Assembly (NCBI RefSeq): GCF_003952385.1
Contig: NZ_CP034444.1
Span: forward strand, 4,973,001 to 5,037,000
Direction: 5' to 3'
Length of the DNA stretch: 64,000 nucleotides
Source of the DNA: Mesorhizobium sp. M1D.F.Ca.ET.043.01.1.1
GTDB lineage: Bacteria > Pseudomonadota > Alphaproteobacteria > Rhizobiales > Rhizobiaceae
The notes beneath the pieces are model-generated. The model saw only the letters and a list, made by a program, of their open reading frames with translations, had not been told where the DNA came from and ran no database searches. This document shows positions 1 through 9,200 of the stretch, piece after piece (position 1 is the stretch's first letter; every line of letters starts with the position of its first letter). The translations under genes and the position numbers were made by a program.

Positions 1-1
1 T

Positions 2-772
2 CTCGACGCCACTCCCGAACGCGACCACCAGCAGCGTCTTCAACAGAAGGCTTATGAAATGACGCTCCTGCAAGAGAGGGAGCGTCAACTCAATGCGAAA
101 CTGCAATCGACGAACGAGGCGTTGAGGGAGAGCCAGGAGGGTTTGTCGCGCGAATACAGGCGCGCCGAATCCCTTCTCCTCAACATTCTTCCGGCGTCGA
201 TCGCGGAGCGGTTGAAAGCGGACGAACAGATTGCGGACAGCCACGCAGAGGTGAGCGTGCTTTTTGCCGACATCGTCGGTTTTACGGAAAGGGCGCGCAA
301 CGTCGGAGCCGCGACGACGCTCGCTATCTTGAACTACTTCTTCAAGGCGGCGGATCTGCTCTCGGAACAATATGGTTGCGAAAAGATCAAGACCATCGGC
401 GATTGTGTCATGGCGGTCGCCGGCCTGCCCGTCGCGCGATCCGATCATGCGGAAGCCCTTGCGCACTATGCGCTTGAGCTGCGGGAGACGGCGAGGCGCG
501 AGCGCTTCGCAGGCGAACCGCTAAGCCTCAGGATTGGAATCCACTCCGGACCGATCGTGGCGGGCGTGATAGGCAAAAGGCGGTTTGTCTATGACCTGTG
601 GGGCGACACCGTCAATCTCGCCGCGCGGATTCAAAAGGCCGCGGAGCCCGATGAAATCCGCATTTCGGATGCGACCCACGAATTGCTCGGCGCGGATTTT
701 TCTTGCGACCCACTCGGGGAAACCGAATTGCGTGGAACAGGCCGCGTGCGAATGTGGCGGCTCCGGGCCTGA
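2..772 (+). CDS. Class III adenylate cyclase, C-terminal part (5' end outside window)
   Basis: Converts ATP to cAMP. The frame is open to the window edge, so the gene starts upstream; the first in-window Met is at 59 but the residues before it also read as coding. Counting from that Met, residues 3-45 form a charged coiled coil, a usual signal transducer ahead of a cyclase domain, and residues 60-237 are the catalytic domain. Visible residues are the metal-binding Asp71 (FADIVGFT) and Asp115 (TIGD), the adenine-specifying Lys111 and Asp179, and the transition-state Asn186 and Arg190 in WGDTVNLAAR. All are intact, so it should be an active adenylate rather than guanylate cyclase. The sensor domain is not visible. 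It converges on the RND pump gene 75 bp away. Confidence 0.9.
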   Translation, partial: LDATPERDHQQRLQQKAYEMTLLQERERQLNAKLQSTNEALRESQEGLSREYRRAESLLLNILPASIAERLKADEQIADSHAEVSVLFADIVGFTERARNVGAATTLAILNYFFKAADLLSEQYGCEKIKTIGDCVMAVAGLPVARSDHAEALAHYALELRETARRERFAGEPLSLRIGIHSGPIVAGVIGKRRFVYDLWGDTVNLAARIQKAAEPDEIRISDATHELLGADFSCDPLGETELRGTGRVRMWRLRA

Positions 773-847
773 CTTGGCGCCTGAAGCGCGTCGCGATCTT
801 CAGATTCGCTGCATGCAAGCCACGCCCGACGCGGCGAATTCGCAACC

Positions 848-3800
848 TTACTCGGCGGCCGTCTCCGATGGCGCCTCTGCCGGCCCCGAAGGCTCGGCCT
901 CGGCACCCGGCTTGCGCCATGAAAACAGCGACCTGAGCGTGACGTAGAACACGGGCGTCAGGAACAGGCCGACGAAGGTGACGCCGAGCATGCCGGAGAA
1001 CACCGCGGTGCCGAGCGACTGGCGCATTTCTGCGCCCGGGCCCGTCGCGATCAGCAGCGGCACGACGCCGAGGATGAACGAGAAGGCGGTCATCAGAATC
1101 GGCCGCAGCCTGAGCCGGCAGGCTTCGACGGCAGCCTCGGCGGCCGACAGGCCGCGTTCCTGCGCCTGCCGCGCGAATTCGACGATCAGGATCGCGTTCT
1201 TGGCAGCAAGCCCGATCAGCACGATGAGGCCGATCTGCACGAGGATGTTGTTGTCGAGCCCCCGGAAAGACACGCCGAGCAACGCCGCGAGCACGCCGAG
1301 CGGCACCACAAGCACAATGGCGAACGGCAGCACCAAGCTCTCATATTGCGCCGCCAGCGCCAGGAACACGAACAGCACCGACAGTCCGAAGATATAGACA
1401 GCGGCATTGCCGGTGTTGCGCTCCTGATAGGCGAGCTCGGTCCATTCATAGGAGGTACCGTCCGGCAGCGTCTTTGCCGTGATCCCTTCCATCAATGCCA
1501 GCGCGTCGCCCGTGGAAACGCCGGGCGCGGCGTTGCCCTGCAGCGGCACCGAGACGTACATGTTGTAGCGCTGGACCAGTGCCGGGCCGGTGACGTCGCG
1601 GATCTCGATCAACGTGCCGAGCGGAACCAGCGCGCCGGCCGCCGAGCGCACCTTCAGTTTCAAGATATCGGCGCGATCGAGGCGGAACGCCTGGTCGGCC
1701 TGCGCCCGCACCTGGTAGACGCGCCCGAAAGCGTTGAAGTCGTTGACGTAGGCGGTGCCCAAATTGATCGACAGCGTCTCGAAGATGTTGGGGATCGGCA
1801 CGTTCAGGATGCGCGCCTTGTCGCGATCGATCGCCAGGAAGAATTGCGGGCTCGACGCGGAGAATGTGGTGAACACGCCCGTCAGCCCCGGCGTCTTGTT
1901 GGCCTTGCCGGCGATTTCGTTGGCAAGCGCCAGGATCTGCCGCATGTCGGCGCTGTTGCGCTCCTGGATCTGCAGCTTGAAGCCGCCGGCATTGCCGACG
2001 CCGCGGATCGGAGGCGGCGGCAGTGCGATAATGAAGGCTTCCTTGATGCTTTGCAGGCTGCCGAACAGGTTGCCGATGACCTGGGTCGCCGACTGGCCGG
2101 CTTTCAGTCGCTCGTCAAACGGCTTGAACCTGGCGAAGATCACGCCCGCGTTGCTGGCGTTGGTGAAGGTCGCGCCGGAGAAGCCGGCGAAGGCGACTGC
2201 GTAGTCGACGCCTGGCGTTTTCTGGATGATCTGCGACGCCTGCTGGATGACCGCATCGGTCCTCGACAGCGAGGCGCCGTCCGGCAACTGGACGACGACG
2301 ATCGCATAGCCCTGGTCGAGCGACGGAATGAAACCGCGCGGCACCGCCTGCACCATGTAGACCGTGGCATAGATGAGGGCCGCGAAAACGGCCAGCATGG
2401 CGGCGATCGTTATCCACGAGCCGACCAGCACGCGGACGATGCGCGAATACCAATGGGCGACCCTGTCAAAGCCGCGATTGAAGCCGTCGGCGAGCCCCCG
2501 TCCGAGCCGCGCCAGGAAAAAGCGCGGCATCGCCGCCGCGGCGTAGTGCGGCTTGAACAGCAGTGCGGCCAGCGCCGGCGAAAGCGTCAGCGAATTGAAT
2601 GCCGAGATCGCCGTCGACACCGCGATGGTGATCGCAAACTGCAGGTAGAACTGCCCAGAAATGCCGGGGATGAAGGCCGTCGGTATGAACACGGCTATCA
2701 GCACCAGCGAGATCGCGATGACCGCCGTTCCGACTTCGTCCATGGTCAGGTGCGACGCCGGATTGGGCGCCAGCCCTGTGGCGATATTGCGCTCGACGTT
2801 CTCGACCACGACGATAGCATCGTCGACGACGATGCCGATCGCCAGAACGAGGCCGAACAGCGTCAGCATGTTGAGCGAGAAGCCGGCGGCGTAAAGCACC
2901 GCCAGCGTGCCAATCAGCGACACGGGGATGGCCACGATCGGCACGATCGCCATGCGCCACGATTGCAGGAAGACGATGATGACGATGATGACCAGCAGCA
3001 TCGCCTCGAGGATCGTCTTGTAGACCTCCTGGATCGACTCGGCGACGAACTCGGTCGGGTTGTAGACGATGTCGTAGCTCAACCCTTTCGGGAAGTCGAG
3101 GGAAAGCTCCTTCATCTTGTCCTGGATTTCCGCGGCTGCGGCGAGCGCATTGGTGCCCGGCCGCTGGAAGATGGCGAGCGCCACCGCCGGTTTGCCGTTG
3201 AGATAGGAGTTGGTGACGTAATCCTTGGCGCCGAGCTCGATGCGCGCCACGTCCTGCAGCGAGATCAGGCGGCCGTCATCGGTCGATTTGACGATCACGT
3301 ATCGGAAGTCGCGTGCGTCGTTGAAGCGGCCTTGCGTGGTGACCGTGTACTGGAACGCCGTGCCGGTGTTGGTCGGCGGCGCGCCGATCGAGCCGCCCGA
3401 CACTTGCACGTTCTGGTCGCGCAGCGCCTGCACCACATCGCCCGAGGTCATGCCCAGGGCGGACAGTTTTTCCGGATCGAGCCAGATGCGCAGCGAATAT
3501 TCGCGTTCGCCGAAGATGATGAGGTCGCCGACGCCGTCTAACCTGAGCAGTATGTCGCGCACCCGCGAGCGGGCGTAGTTCGAGACGTAGAGCTGGTCGT
3601 AGGTATTGTCGGGCGACAGCATGTGCACGACCATCATCAGGTCGGGCGAGCTCTTGATGGTGGTGATGCCGAGGCGGCGGACTTCCTCGGGCAGGCGCGG
3701 CTCGGCGACCGACACGCGGTTCTGCACCAGCACCTGCGCCTGATCGAGATCGGTGCCCAGCTTGAAGGTGATGGTCAGCGCCATCGCCCCGTCGCCCGAC

Positions 3801-4051
3801 GAATAGGACGACATGTAGAGCATGCCCTCGACGCCGTTGATCTCCTGCTCGATCGGCGTTGCCACCGTCGCTGCGACCGTCTCGGCGTCGGCGCCCGGAT
3901 ACTGCGCGCGAACGACGATGGTCGGCGGGGCGATCTCGGGATATTGCGCGACCGGCAGCTGGGTATAAGCAATCCCGCCGAGGATCAGCAGGACGACCGA
4001 AACGACCGATGCGAAGATCGGACGGTCGACGAAGAAATGTGCGAACCTCAT
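848..4051 (-). CDS. RND (HAE1 family) multidrug efflux inner-membrane permease
   Basis: Proton-driven exporter of the AcrB/MexB/MexF type, 1067 aa, the usual length. It starts with the family signature RFFVDRPIFA-like segment (FAHFFVDRPIFASV), carries the proton-relay pair Asp410-Asp411 in GIVVDDAIVVVENVE (TM4) and the lysine of GLAAKNAILIVEFA late in the protein, and has two large periplasmic loops separated by TM bundles. Its ATG overlaps the adaptor stop codon by four bases (ATGA), so the two genes form one translationally coupled operon. No outer-membrane channel gene is present, so the pump must borrow one encoded elsewhere. Substrate is unknown; no dedicated regulator adjoins it. Confidence 0.95.
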   Translation of the reverse strand: MRFAHFFVDRPIFASVVSVVLLILGGIAYTQLPVAQYPEIAPPTIVVRAQYPGADAETVAATVATPIEQEINGVEGMLYMSSYSSGDGAMALTITFKLGTDLDQAQVLVQNRVSVAEPRLPEEVRRLGITTIKSSPDLMMVVHMLSPDNTYDQLYVSNYARSRVRDILLRLDGVGDLIIFGEREYSLRIWLDPEKLSALGMTSGDVVQALRDQNVQVSGGSIGAPPTNTGTAFQYTVTTQGRFNDARDFRYVIVKSTDDGRLISLQDVARIELGAKDYVTNSYLNGKPAVALAIFQRPGTNALAAAAEIQDKMKELSLDFPKGLSYDIVYNPTEFVAESIQEVYKTILEAMLLVIIVIIVFLQSWRMAIVPIVAIPVSLIGTLAVLYAAGFSLNMLTLFGLVLAIGIVVDDAIVVVENVERNIATGLAPNPASHLTMDEVGTAVIAISLVLIAVFIPTAFIPGISGQFYLQFAITIAVSTAISAFNSLTLSPALAALLFKPHYAAAAMPRFFLARLGRGLADGFNRGFDRVAHWYSRIVRVLVGSWITIAAMLAVFAALIYATVYMVQAVPRGFIPSLDQGYAIVVVQLPDGASLSRTDAVIQQASQIIQKTPGVDYAVAFAGFSGATFTNASNAGVIFARFKPFDERLKAGQSATQVIGNLFGSLQSIKEAFIIALPPPPIRGVGNAGGFKLQIQERNSADMRQILALANEIAGKANKTPGLTGVFTTFSASSPQFFLAIDRDKARILNVPIPNIFETLSINLGTAYVNDFNAFGRVYQVRAQADQAFRLDRADILKLKVRSAAGALVPLGTLIEIRDVTGPALVQRYNMYVSVPLQGNAAPGVSTGDALALMEGITAKTLPDGTSYEWTELAYQERNTGNAAVYIFGLSVLFVFLALAAQYESLVLPFAIVLVVPLGVLAALLGVSFRGLDNNILVQIGLIVLIGLAAKNAILIVEFARQAQERGLSAAEAAVEACRLRLRPILMTAFSFILGVVPLLIATGPGAEMRQSLGTAVFSGMLGVTFVGLFLTPVFYVTLRSLFSWRKPGAEAEPSGPAEAPSETAAE

Positions 4052-5262
4052 TGCTGCAACTCGGCGGTCTCGGCCCTGGGCGGCAACGTCACCATCTCGA
4101 CCTTCACCTTGGTGCCCGGCCTGGCGTGCATGAGCCCGTTGACGATGATCGTCTCGTCGCCGGTCAGGCCCTCGCGGATCACCCTGTAGCCGTCGAGACG
4201 CGGGCCGGTGCGCACGGGCTTCGCCGATACCGTCCCGGCCTCGTCCACCAGGAACACGATGCGGCGATCCTGATCGGCGCCGATCGCCTCGTCGGGCACC
4301 AGCACGCCGCTATACGGCAGCGACCCCGGCACGTTGATGCGCCCGAACATGCCTGGCTGGAGAATGCCATCGGCGTTGGGAAACCTCGCACGCACCCGCA
4401 TGGTGCCGGTCGCGTTGTCGATCCGGTTCTCGGCAAAATCGAGCTTGCCTTTGAATACCGCCTGCGCGCGGTCGGCGACGTGAACCACCACGTCGAGCCC
4501 GCTGGCGCCTTCCTGCATGCTGCCGCCACGCGCCTTCGCGTCGCGGGCGTAGCTGAAATACAGGCGCTCATCGACGTCGAAATAGAAGTCGATCGGATCG
4601 CGCGTGACGATGGTTGTCAGCAAGGTGGAATCCGGCTGCACGAGGTTGCCGACCGACACCAGCCGGCGGTCGATGCGGCCGGACAAGGGCGCCTTGATCT
4701 CGGTGAATTCCATGTTCAGGCTGGCCGTCGTCAGCGCAGCCGTCGCGCCCTGCATCTGCGCCTGCGCCGAAAGGTATTCCCGCCGGCGATCGTCGACGGT
4801 CGCGGTTGAGATATTGCCGGTCTTGGCGAGTTCGTCGGCGCGATCCAACTGCATCTTGGAGAATTCGAGCAGACTCTTGGCGACGTCCACTTGCGATTTG
4901 GCGGCATCATAAGCCGCCTGGTAGGGACGCTGGTCGATGGTGAAGAGCAGGTCGCCCTTGTTGACCAGTGCGCCGTCCTGGAAGCTGACCTTGTCCAGAT
5001 AGCCGCTGACGCGCGAACGGATGGCGACCTGGTCGACGGCTTCGAAGCGCCCGACGAACTCGTCATCTTCGACGATTTCACGGACCACCGGCTTGGCCGC
5101 CGTCACCACGGGTGGCTGCTGGTCCTGCGCAAACGCAACGCTGCTGAAAGCCACGCCGAGCAGGAACGCCGCCGACACAGCGGCGCGGGCAAGCCAGCCG
5201 GCCGATCGACGGGGTCGCCCGCCCGCGTCGCGATGCAATTGCCCATTCTCTCGGGTGTCCAT
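4048..5262 (-). CDS. RND efflux periplasmic adaptor (membrane fusion protein)
   Basis: Bridges the inner-membrane pump to an outer-membrane channel. The 404-residue product has an N-terminal hydrophobic signal (about residues 18-45, ending AFAQDQ), a barrel/lipoyl half-motif (RSRVSGYLDKVSFQDGALV), a long alpha-hairpin with QMQLDRADELAKTG-type heptads, and a C-terminal membrane-proximal domain. A longer frame runs up to 5391, but the ATG at 5262 has GAGG six bases upstream, whereas the ATG at 5268 sits directly on that sequence, so I choose 5262. It is the promoter-proximal gene of the two-gene efflux operon. Confidence 0.9.
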   Translation of the reverse strand: MDTRENGQLHRDAGGRPRRSAGWLARAAVSAAFLLGVAFSSVAFAQDQQPPVVTAAKPVVREIVEDDEFVGRFEAVDQVAIRSRVSGYLDKVSFQDGALVNKGDLLFTIDQRPYQAAYDAAKSQVDVAKSLLEFSKMQLDRADELAKTGNISTATVDDRRREYLSAQAQMQGATAALTTASLNMEFTEIKAPLSGRIDRRLVSVGNLVQPDSTLLTTIVTRDPIDFYFDVDERLYFSYARDAKARGGSMQEGASGLDVVVHVADRAQAVFKGKLDFAENRIDNATGTMRVRARFPNADGILQPGMFGRINVPGSLPYSGVLVPDEAIGADQDRRIVFLVDEAGTVSAKPVRTGPRLDGYRVIREGLTGDETIIVNGLMHARPGTKVKVEMVTLPPRAETAELQQ

Positions 5263-5650
5263 TTGCATCCTCGCTCGCCGGACTTGGAGGTCTGATGATA
5301 GGCTTCTAGGCTCAGGCTTTCTCTTCGCGATCAGAGCCCTGCAGTGCGCATGGCGACATTGATCATTTTCCAAGTGGGCTGAAATGTCCATCCTGTGGCT
5401 GCCCCGCCATCGGGCTAGGTCAGCCGCGGCGAAAGGCCCCGGCTTTGGCGAGGGTGGTGCCGCTGAGCGCGTTCGGCTGTCTGTTCACGCCCGGCTGCGC
5501 GGTCCTTCTCCCGACCGGCCTGAGGTCCCGGAGCGCCCGGCTGCCCTCAACGGACATGGATCGAAGGGACCCACGGGCATTGCCCTCATGGTCAAAAGAC
5601 GAGCCTATATCCTGAAGAGAGCAAGCCGGCGATCCAAAGCAATGCGCTTT
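5263..5650. other. Intergenic region without visible gene
   Basis: A 388-bp gap holding the promoter of the efflux operon (minus strand) and the 3' flank of the cyclase gene. Short open frames on both strands lack ribosome sites and family resemblance. I see no clear palindromic operator or T-rich terminator. Confidence 0.5.
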
Positions 5651-7369
5651 TTAGTCGGGAAGGCCAGCCTTGCGGTAGCCTTCGACGAAGCGCTGGAGCA
5701 CTTCCTCGTCGTCGAATGGCTGCGATGTTGCCCAATGCCTGATGCTGAAATGGGGATTGCTCATCATGAAGAACTCCGCTTCCTGACGGGCTTCATCCAG
5801 GCGCCCGACCTGCGCGAGGGCTGCCGCCAGCATGCGCCGCGACGTGGTGCGGTAGGTTTCCGGTTTGCGTAAAGCCTCGACCGCGGATTGATAGTCGCCG
5901 AGCGCATAATAGGCTTGGCCTGCCATCCAATAGTACCACCCCGGTGGGTGCGGATTGAGCCGCAAAGCCCGCTTCACGAATTCGACGCCCTTGACCGCGT
6001 CGCCCCTCAAGGTGATGAGATCCGAGCGCATCGCCCAGGCATCGGCATGGTTGGGATCGAGCTTGAAGGTCGTCTCGAATTCGGCATCCGATTCCGCGTA
6101 TCGCCGTTCGTGACCAAGTATGATTCCCAGCACCCAGCGGTTCCCGGCATCGTTAGGGTCGAGCGCCACAGCCCGCTGCGCTTCATCCAGCGCGCGAGGC
6201 TGGTTGGTTTCCTTCGGCTCGTTCCAGAACAGCCAGCCGAGCCAAAGATTGAGGGCCAGCAAGCTATGTGCTTCGGCATAGTCGGGATCGAGTCCGATCG
6301 CCTTTTCCAGGAGCATGCGCGCTTCCCGCGCGCCTAACCCGGTCTGAAAACTGACGCCGCGGGCTCGCACGCAGAGGTCATAGGCTTCGAGACTTGTCGG
6401 CCGTTTGCGCGCCGGCTGTCCGGCCAATCGGCCGATAAGGGCTTCGACGATCTTGGCCGTGACCTCGTCCTGCACTGCAAAGATATCCTCGAGGCCGCTG
6501 TCGTAGCGCTCGGCCCAGATATGATCGCCGCCGATCGCGTCGATCAACTGCGCATTGATGCGCACGCGCGCCGCAGCGCGCCGGGCGCTGCCTTCAACCA
6601 CATAGCGCACCCCAAGATCACGCGCGGCCAAACGCACATCGACCGATCGCCCCTTGTAAGCAAAGGTCGAGTTGCGCGCGATGACGAAGAGGCCGGCTGA
6701 GCGAGACAGATCGGTGATCAGGTCTTCGGTCAAGCCGTCGACAAAGGTTTCCTGCTCCGGATCGTTGCTCATGTTGGTGAAAGGCAAAACCGCGATTGAG
6801 GGCTTGTCGGGCAATTCCAGCGATGCCAATCGCCCGACCGGAGCTGCTCTCGGAAGCTGCAGGTTCACGCGATAGCAGTATATCGGCTCGGCTATGTTCT
6901 TCACCCGCTGCTCGCCCATGGGCTCGAACGCAAACGCTAGCTTCTGCCTGACCTCCTTGGACACCTTCTCCGAAACGCAGATGCCACCGGGCTCGGCGAG
7001 TTGTTGGAGGCGCGACGCCACATTCACGCCCTCGCCATAGCGATCGTCCCCTTCGACGATCACTTCCCCAAGGTTGATTCCGATCCGGACTTCGAAGCGC
7101 TGGTCTTCGGCGACGCTCGCGTTACGTTCCGCCATGCCGCGCTGAAGCGTGACCGCGCATTCGACCGCATCTACCACGCTGCCGAACTCCGCCAGCAGGC
7201 CGTCTCCCATCAGCTTGAAGATTCGCCCGTGTCGCGTCTCGATTTCCGGCTCGAACAGCTCTTTGCGGCCACGTTTCAGCCGATCGAAGGTGCCCGCTTC
7301 ATCCGCCTCCATAAGCGCCGAGTATCCTACGACATCGATGGCAAGGATGGCAGCGAGCTTCCGCTCCAT
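5651..7369 (-). CDS. Class III adenylate cyclase with TolB-like and TPR regions
   Basis: 572 aa. Residues 1-170 are a class III nucleotidyl cyclase domain: metal-binding Asp12 (AIDVVGYS) and Asp56 (LMGDG), adenine-selecting Lys52, and the YGEGVNVASR segment with the transition-state Asn and Arg. Residues about 188-330 resemble the TolB/FlgO-like region found in many rhizobial cyclases (PSIAVLPFTNMSNDPEQ), and about 350-560 are TPR repeats (for example LDPNHADAWAMRSDLI). No membrane segment is evident, so it is probably cytoplasmic. The TPR part should mediate protein contacts, but the input signal is unknown. It lies downstream of no obvious partner and is transcribed towards the efflux operon promoter. 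Confidence 0.92.
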   Translation of the reverse strand: MERKLAAILAIDVVGYSALMEADEAGTFDRLKRGRKELFEPEIETRHGRIFKLMGDGLLAEFGSVVDAVECAVTLQRGMAERNASVAEDQRFEVRIGINLGEVIVEGDDRYGEGVNVASRLQQLAEPGGICVSEKVSKEVRQKLAFAFEPMGEQRVKNIAEPIYCYRVNLQLPRAAPVGRLASLELPDKPSIAVLPFTNMSNDPEQETFVDGLTEDLITDLSRSAGLFVIARNSTFAYKGRSVDVRLAARDLGVRYVVEGSARRAAARVRINAQLIDAIGGDHIWAERYDSGLEDIFAVQDEVTAKIVEALIGRLAGQPARKRPTSLEAYDLCVRARGVSFQTGLGAREARMLLEKAIGLDPDYAEAHSLLALNLWLGWLFWNEPKETNQPRALDEAQRAVALDPNDAGNRWVLGIILGHERRYAESDAEFETTFKLDPNHADAWAMRSDLITLRGDAVKGVEFVKRALRLNPHPPGWYYWMAGQAYYALGDYQSAVEALRKPETYRTTSRRMLAAALAQVGRLDEARQEAEFFMMSNPHFSIRHWATSQPFDDEEVLQRFVEGYRKAGLPD

Positions 7370-7839
7370 GTCGAGCCCCCGTCAAGATCCGCGACACGCA
7401 AGCCGCAGGCCCGAGGCAGGTAGGGACCGGGGCTTCCAGCGTGCCCTCACCAGCCTATCATACCACAGGTCACGCTTCGTGATGCTATGACTCGCGCGAC
7501 GCCTTGGCGATCCTGCCGCAGCGCCACTGACGAGCGAGTCCCACCTTCCCTACCGCTTGTTCGCGGCAGTTGGCTCGCAATCGGACCGTGACGGCTTCGG
7601 GTCCAATCCAGGACCTTAGCTCCATCGGTTTAAATGTCCGCTATTCGCTTCGCGTACGCCAGAGGCGGTCGGTCCGCCCTCGGCCCCAAACAGGACGCTG
7701 ACCTGCTCGATGTTGAGCGACGCCATGGCGACTATGCGGATTCCTGACCGTTTGTTACGCAGACTAACGACGCTTCGACCTTGAAGCGCTTCTATGAATT
7801 AACTAACTATTTGAAATAATTGACTTATTAGAAAAATTC
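7370..7839. other. Intergenic region without visible gene
   Basis: 470 bp between the cyclase start and the tRNA-Ser 3' end. The part next to the tRNA (about 7780-7840) is AT-rich and includes the transcript tail of the tRNA. I found no convincing protein, RNA or repeat in the remainder, and no integrase relic. Confidence 0.5.
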
Positions 7840-7929
7840 TGGCGGAGAGAGCGGGATTCGAACCCGCGTTACGGTTTCCCGTAAACACACTTTCCAGGCG
7901 TGCGCCTTCAACCACTCGGCCACCTCTCC
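7840..7929 (-). tRNA. tRNA-Ser (anticodon GGA)
   Basis: A 90-nt class II tRNA with a long variable arm. Read on the minus strand it begins GGAGAGGTGGCCGAGTGG, the anticodon GGA lies at 7895-7893, the variable arm is TTTACGGGAAACCGTAA, the T arm is GCGGGTTCGAATCCCGC, and the acceptor ends with discriminator G and an encoded CCA. It decodes UCC and UCU. A run of T residues follows 3 nt after the CCA (7839-7830) and can end transcription. Confidence 0.97.
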
Positions 7930-8271
7930 GTCCTTGCATCTCGCGCTTGGCCGGTTTCGCCGCGCGGGTTGGGGAGATGCGCCTCCCTCGGGAAGTCCTC
8001 GACGGAGGATTTGGGGTGCCTTCAACCGGCGGGCGACCCTTTCCCAGCACCTCTAGCCGTCTAGGCAAAACAGGCGCGGGGCTCATCTAGTCGATCCTAA
8101 CGCGAAAGCCAAGCCATAATGACTGCACAAAAGCTTTTGCCGCGCATGGCCGGAAGGTGCTTTCACCAGGGGGGCGGCTTCCGAATGATGTGCACAGGCC
8201 GGGTCGCGCCGCTTGCCGCGCTTGACTTCGGTCGCGGCCGCCTGTCGACTGCCTGAAATGTTCGTTTTCTG
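7930..8271. other. Intergenic region, no gene seen
   Basis: This stretch holds the upstream region of tRNA-Ser and, towards its end, the region before a tandem repeat. Open frames crossing it are short and out of character. No distinct regulatory motif was recognised. Confidence 0.45.
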
Positions 8272-8376
8272 CGCAATTCCGGACGGAAAACCGCTGACGC
8301 ACTTTTCCTGGAATTGCTTCGTTTGGTTTAGGCAGTTCCGGACGGAAAACCGCTAACGCACTTTTCCTGGAATTGC
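8272..8376. repeat. Two tandem copies of a 45-bp palindromic hairpin unit
   Basis: Two near-identical 45-bp units at 8273-8317 and 8332-8376, 59 bp apart. Each has inverted ends (GCAATTCC and GGAATTGC; the second has one change, CAGTTCC) around GGACGGAAAACCGCT. The same unit forms the second half of the 105-bp element at 35415, 35848 and 56323. Here it stands directly ahead of the gene at 8407 and may shape its 5' untranslated region. Confidence 0.85.
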
Positions 8377-8406
8377 TTTGGGCTTTGCGAGGGGCACTGT
8401 CCTGAC

Positions 8407-9108
8407 ATGGCATCGATCGACCAGGAACCCGCGGGCCGGCCGGACAGCGGGCTTTCCTTCATCCCGGTGGCGTGGCTGATCATCGTCATGGGCCTGTCGG
8501 CCTATGGCCTGATCTCGAACTGGCGGCTGATCGGCGACTTCAACCTGCCGCAAAGCGTGTTCTTCCTGATTTATGGCGGGCTGGCCGGCAGTGTCGTCAC
8601 GATCCTGTGGGGGCTTTACCTGCTCGGCCTTGCCTTCAACCGGTCGACGCGCTTCCCGCGTCACTACACCATCTGGCAGGTCGTCATCCTCCTGTGGCTC
8701 ATCGTGCGCCAGGCCTACACCCTTCTGGTGCCGGACTTCGTCTTCTCGGCCGAAGCGCTGGGCTTCACCGTGGCCGAGATCGCCGTCGGCCTGCTCTGCA
8801 TCTATCTCCTGCGGCATGGCGCCGGCGCCGAGGCCGTCTATGCCAATCCCGAGACCGAGCGCCCGCCGCTCCTGGTCTCGCTCGTTGCCGCGCTGCTCGG
8901 CATCATCCTTGGCGGCGCCATCGGCGCTTGCGCGGGATTTTTCGCCGGATCGCTGATCGCCGACGCCACCCATATGAGCTGCTTCGAAGGCGCCTGCGGG
9001 TTTTTCGCCGCCTTTATCGGCCTCGCGGGCCTGATCGTCGGAGCAATCGCCGGCGGAATCTTCGCCGTCTGGCGGGTCAACCGGCGCAAACCGGCAAAAG
9101 CAGCCTAA
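8407..9108 (+). CDS. Multi-pass membrane protein, DUF2569-like
   Basis: 233 aa, no known reaction. About six hydrophobic spans are visible: two near the N terminus (PVAWLIIVMGLSAYGLI and FFLIYGGLAGSVVTILWG), two in the middle (TIWQVVILLWLIVRQAY and TVAEIAVGLLCIYLLR), and two Gly/Ala-rich ones in the C-terminal third (LLVSLVAALLGIILGG and GLAGLIVGAIAGGIFAVW). The first four fit the DUF2569 (YdgK-like) layout; the Gly-zipper-like C-terminal pair looks like an added membrane hairpin with two Cys (MSCFEGACGF) between. The start codon follows the tandem repeat closely. The gene may be co-transcribed with the small membrane protein at 9201. Confidence 0.75.
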   Translation: MASIDQEPAGRPDSGLSFIPVAWLIIVMGLSAYGLISNWRLIGDFNLPQSVFFLIYGGLAGSVVTILWGLYLLGLAFNRSTRFPRHYTIWQVVILLWLIVRQAYTLLVPDFVFSAEALGFTVAEIAVGLLCIYLLRHGAGAEAVYANPETERPPLLVSLVAALLGIILGGAIGACAGFFAGSLIADATHMSCFEGACGFFAAFIGLAGLIVGAIAGGIFAVWRVNRRKPAKAA

Positions 9109-9200
9109 CCTCAAAATCGCGTGTCGCGATTGCGTGGCGGTTGCGCACGCTCTATGTCGGTTGCGGGGCAAACGGGAGCTTTTCCCGGGGAGTGCGTTGG

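Noticed and set aside
1346..3541. A 731-codon open frame on the plus strand opposite the RND permease gene
   Set aside because: Antisense of a clear RND protein; rich in Arg, Asp and His with no motif. Such mirror frames are common in GC-rich coding DNA.
5384..5872. A 162-codon plus-strand frame in the gap after the adaptor gene
   Set aside because: Half of it is antisense of the cyclase gene; no ribosome site or family resemblance.
7840..7929. tRNA-Ser as an integration site for a genomic island
   Set aside because: No integrase gene and no duplicated tRNA end were seen in the window; flanking genes look like core or ordinary accessory genes.
8087..8413. A 108-codon minus-strand frame over the tandem hairpin units
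   Set aside because: It is made largely of translated repeat (NSRKSALAVF and EAIPGKVRQRFSV), a known source of spurious short proteins.
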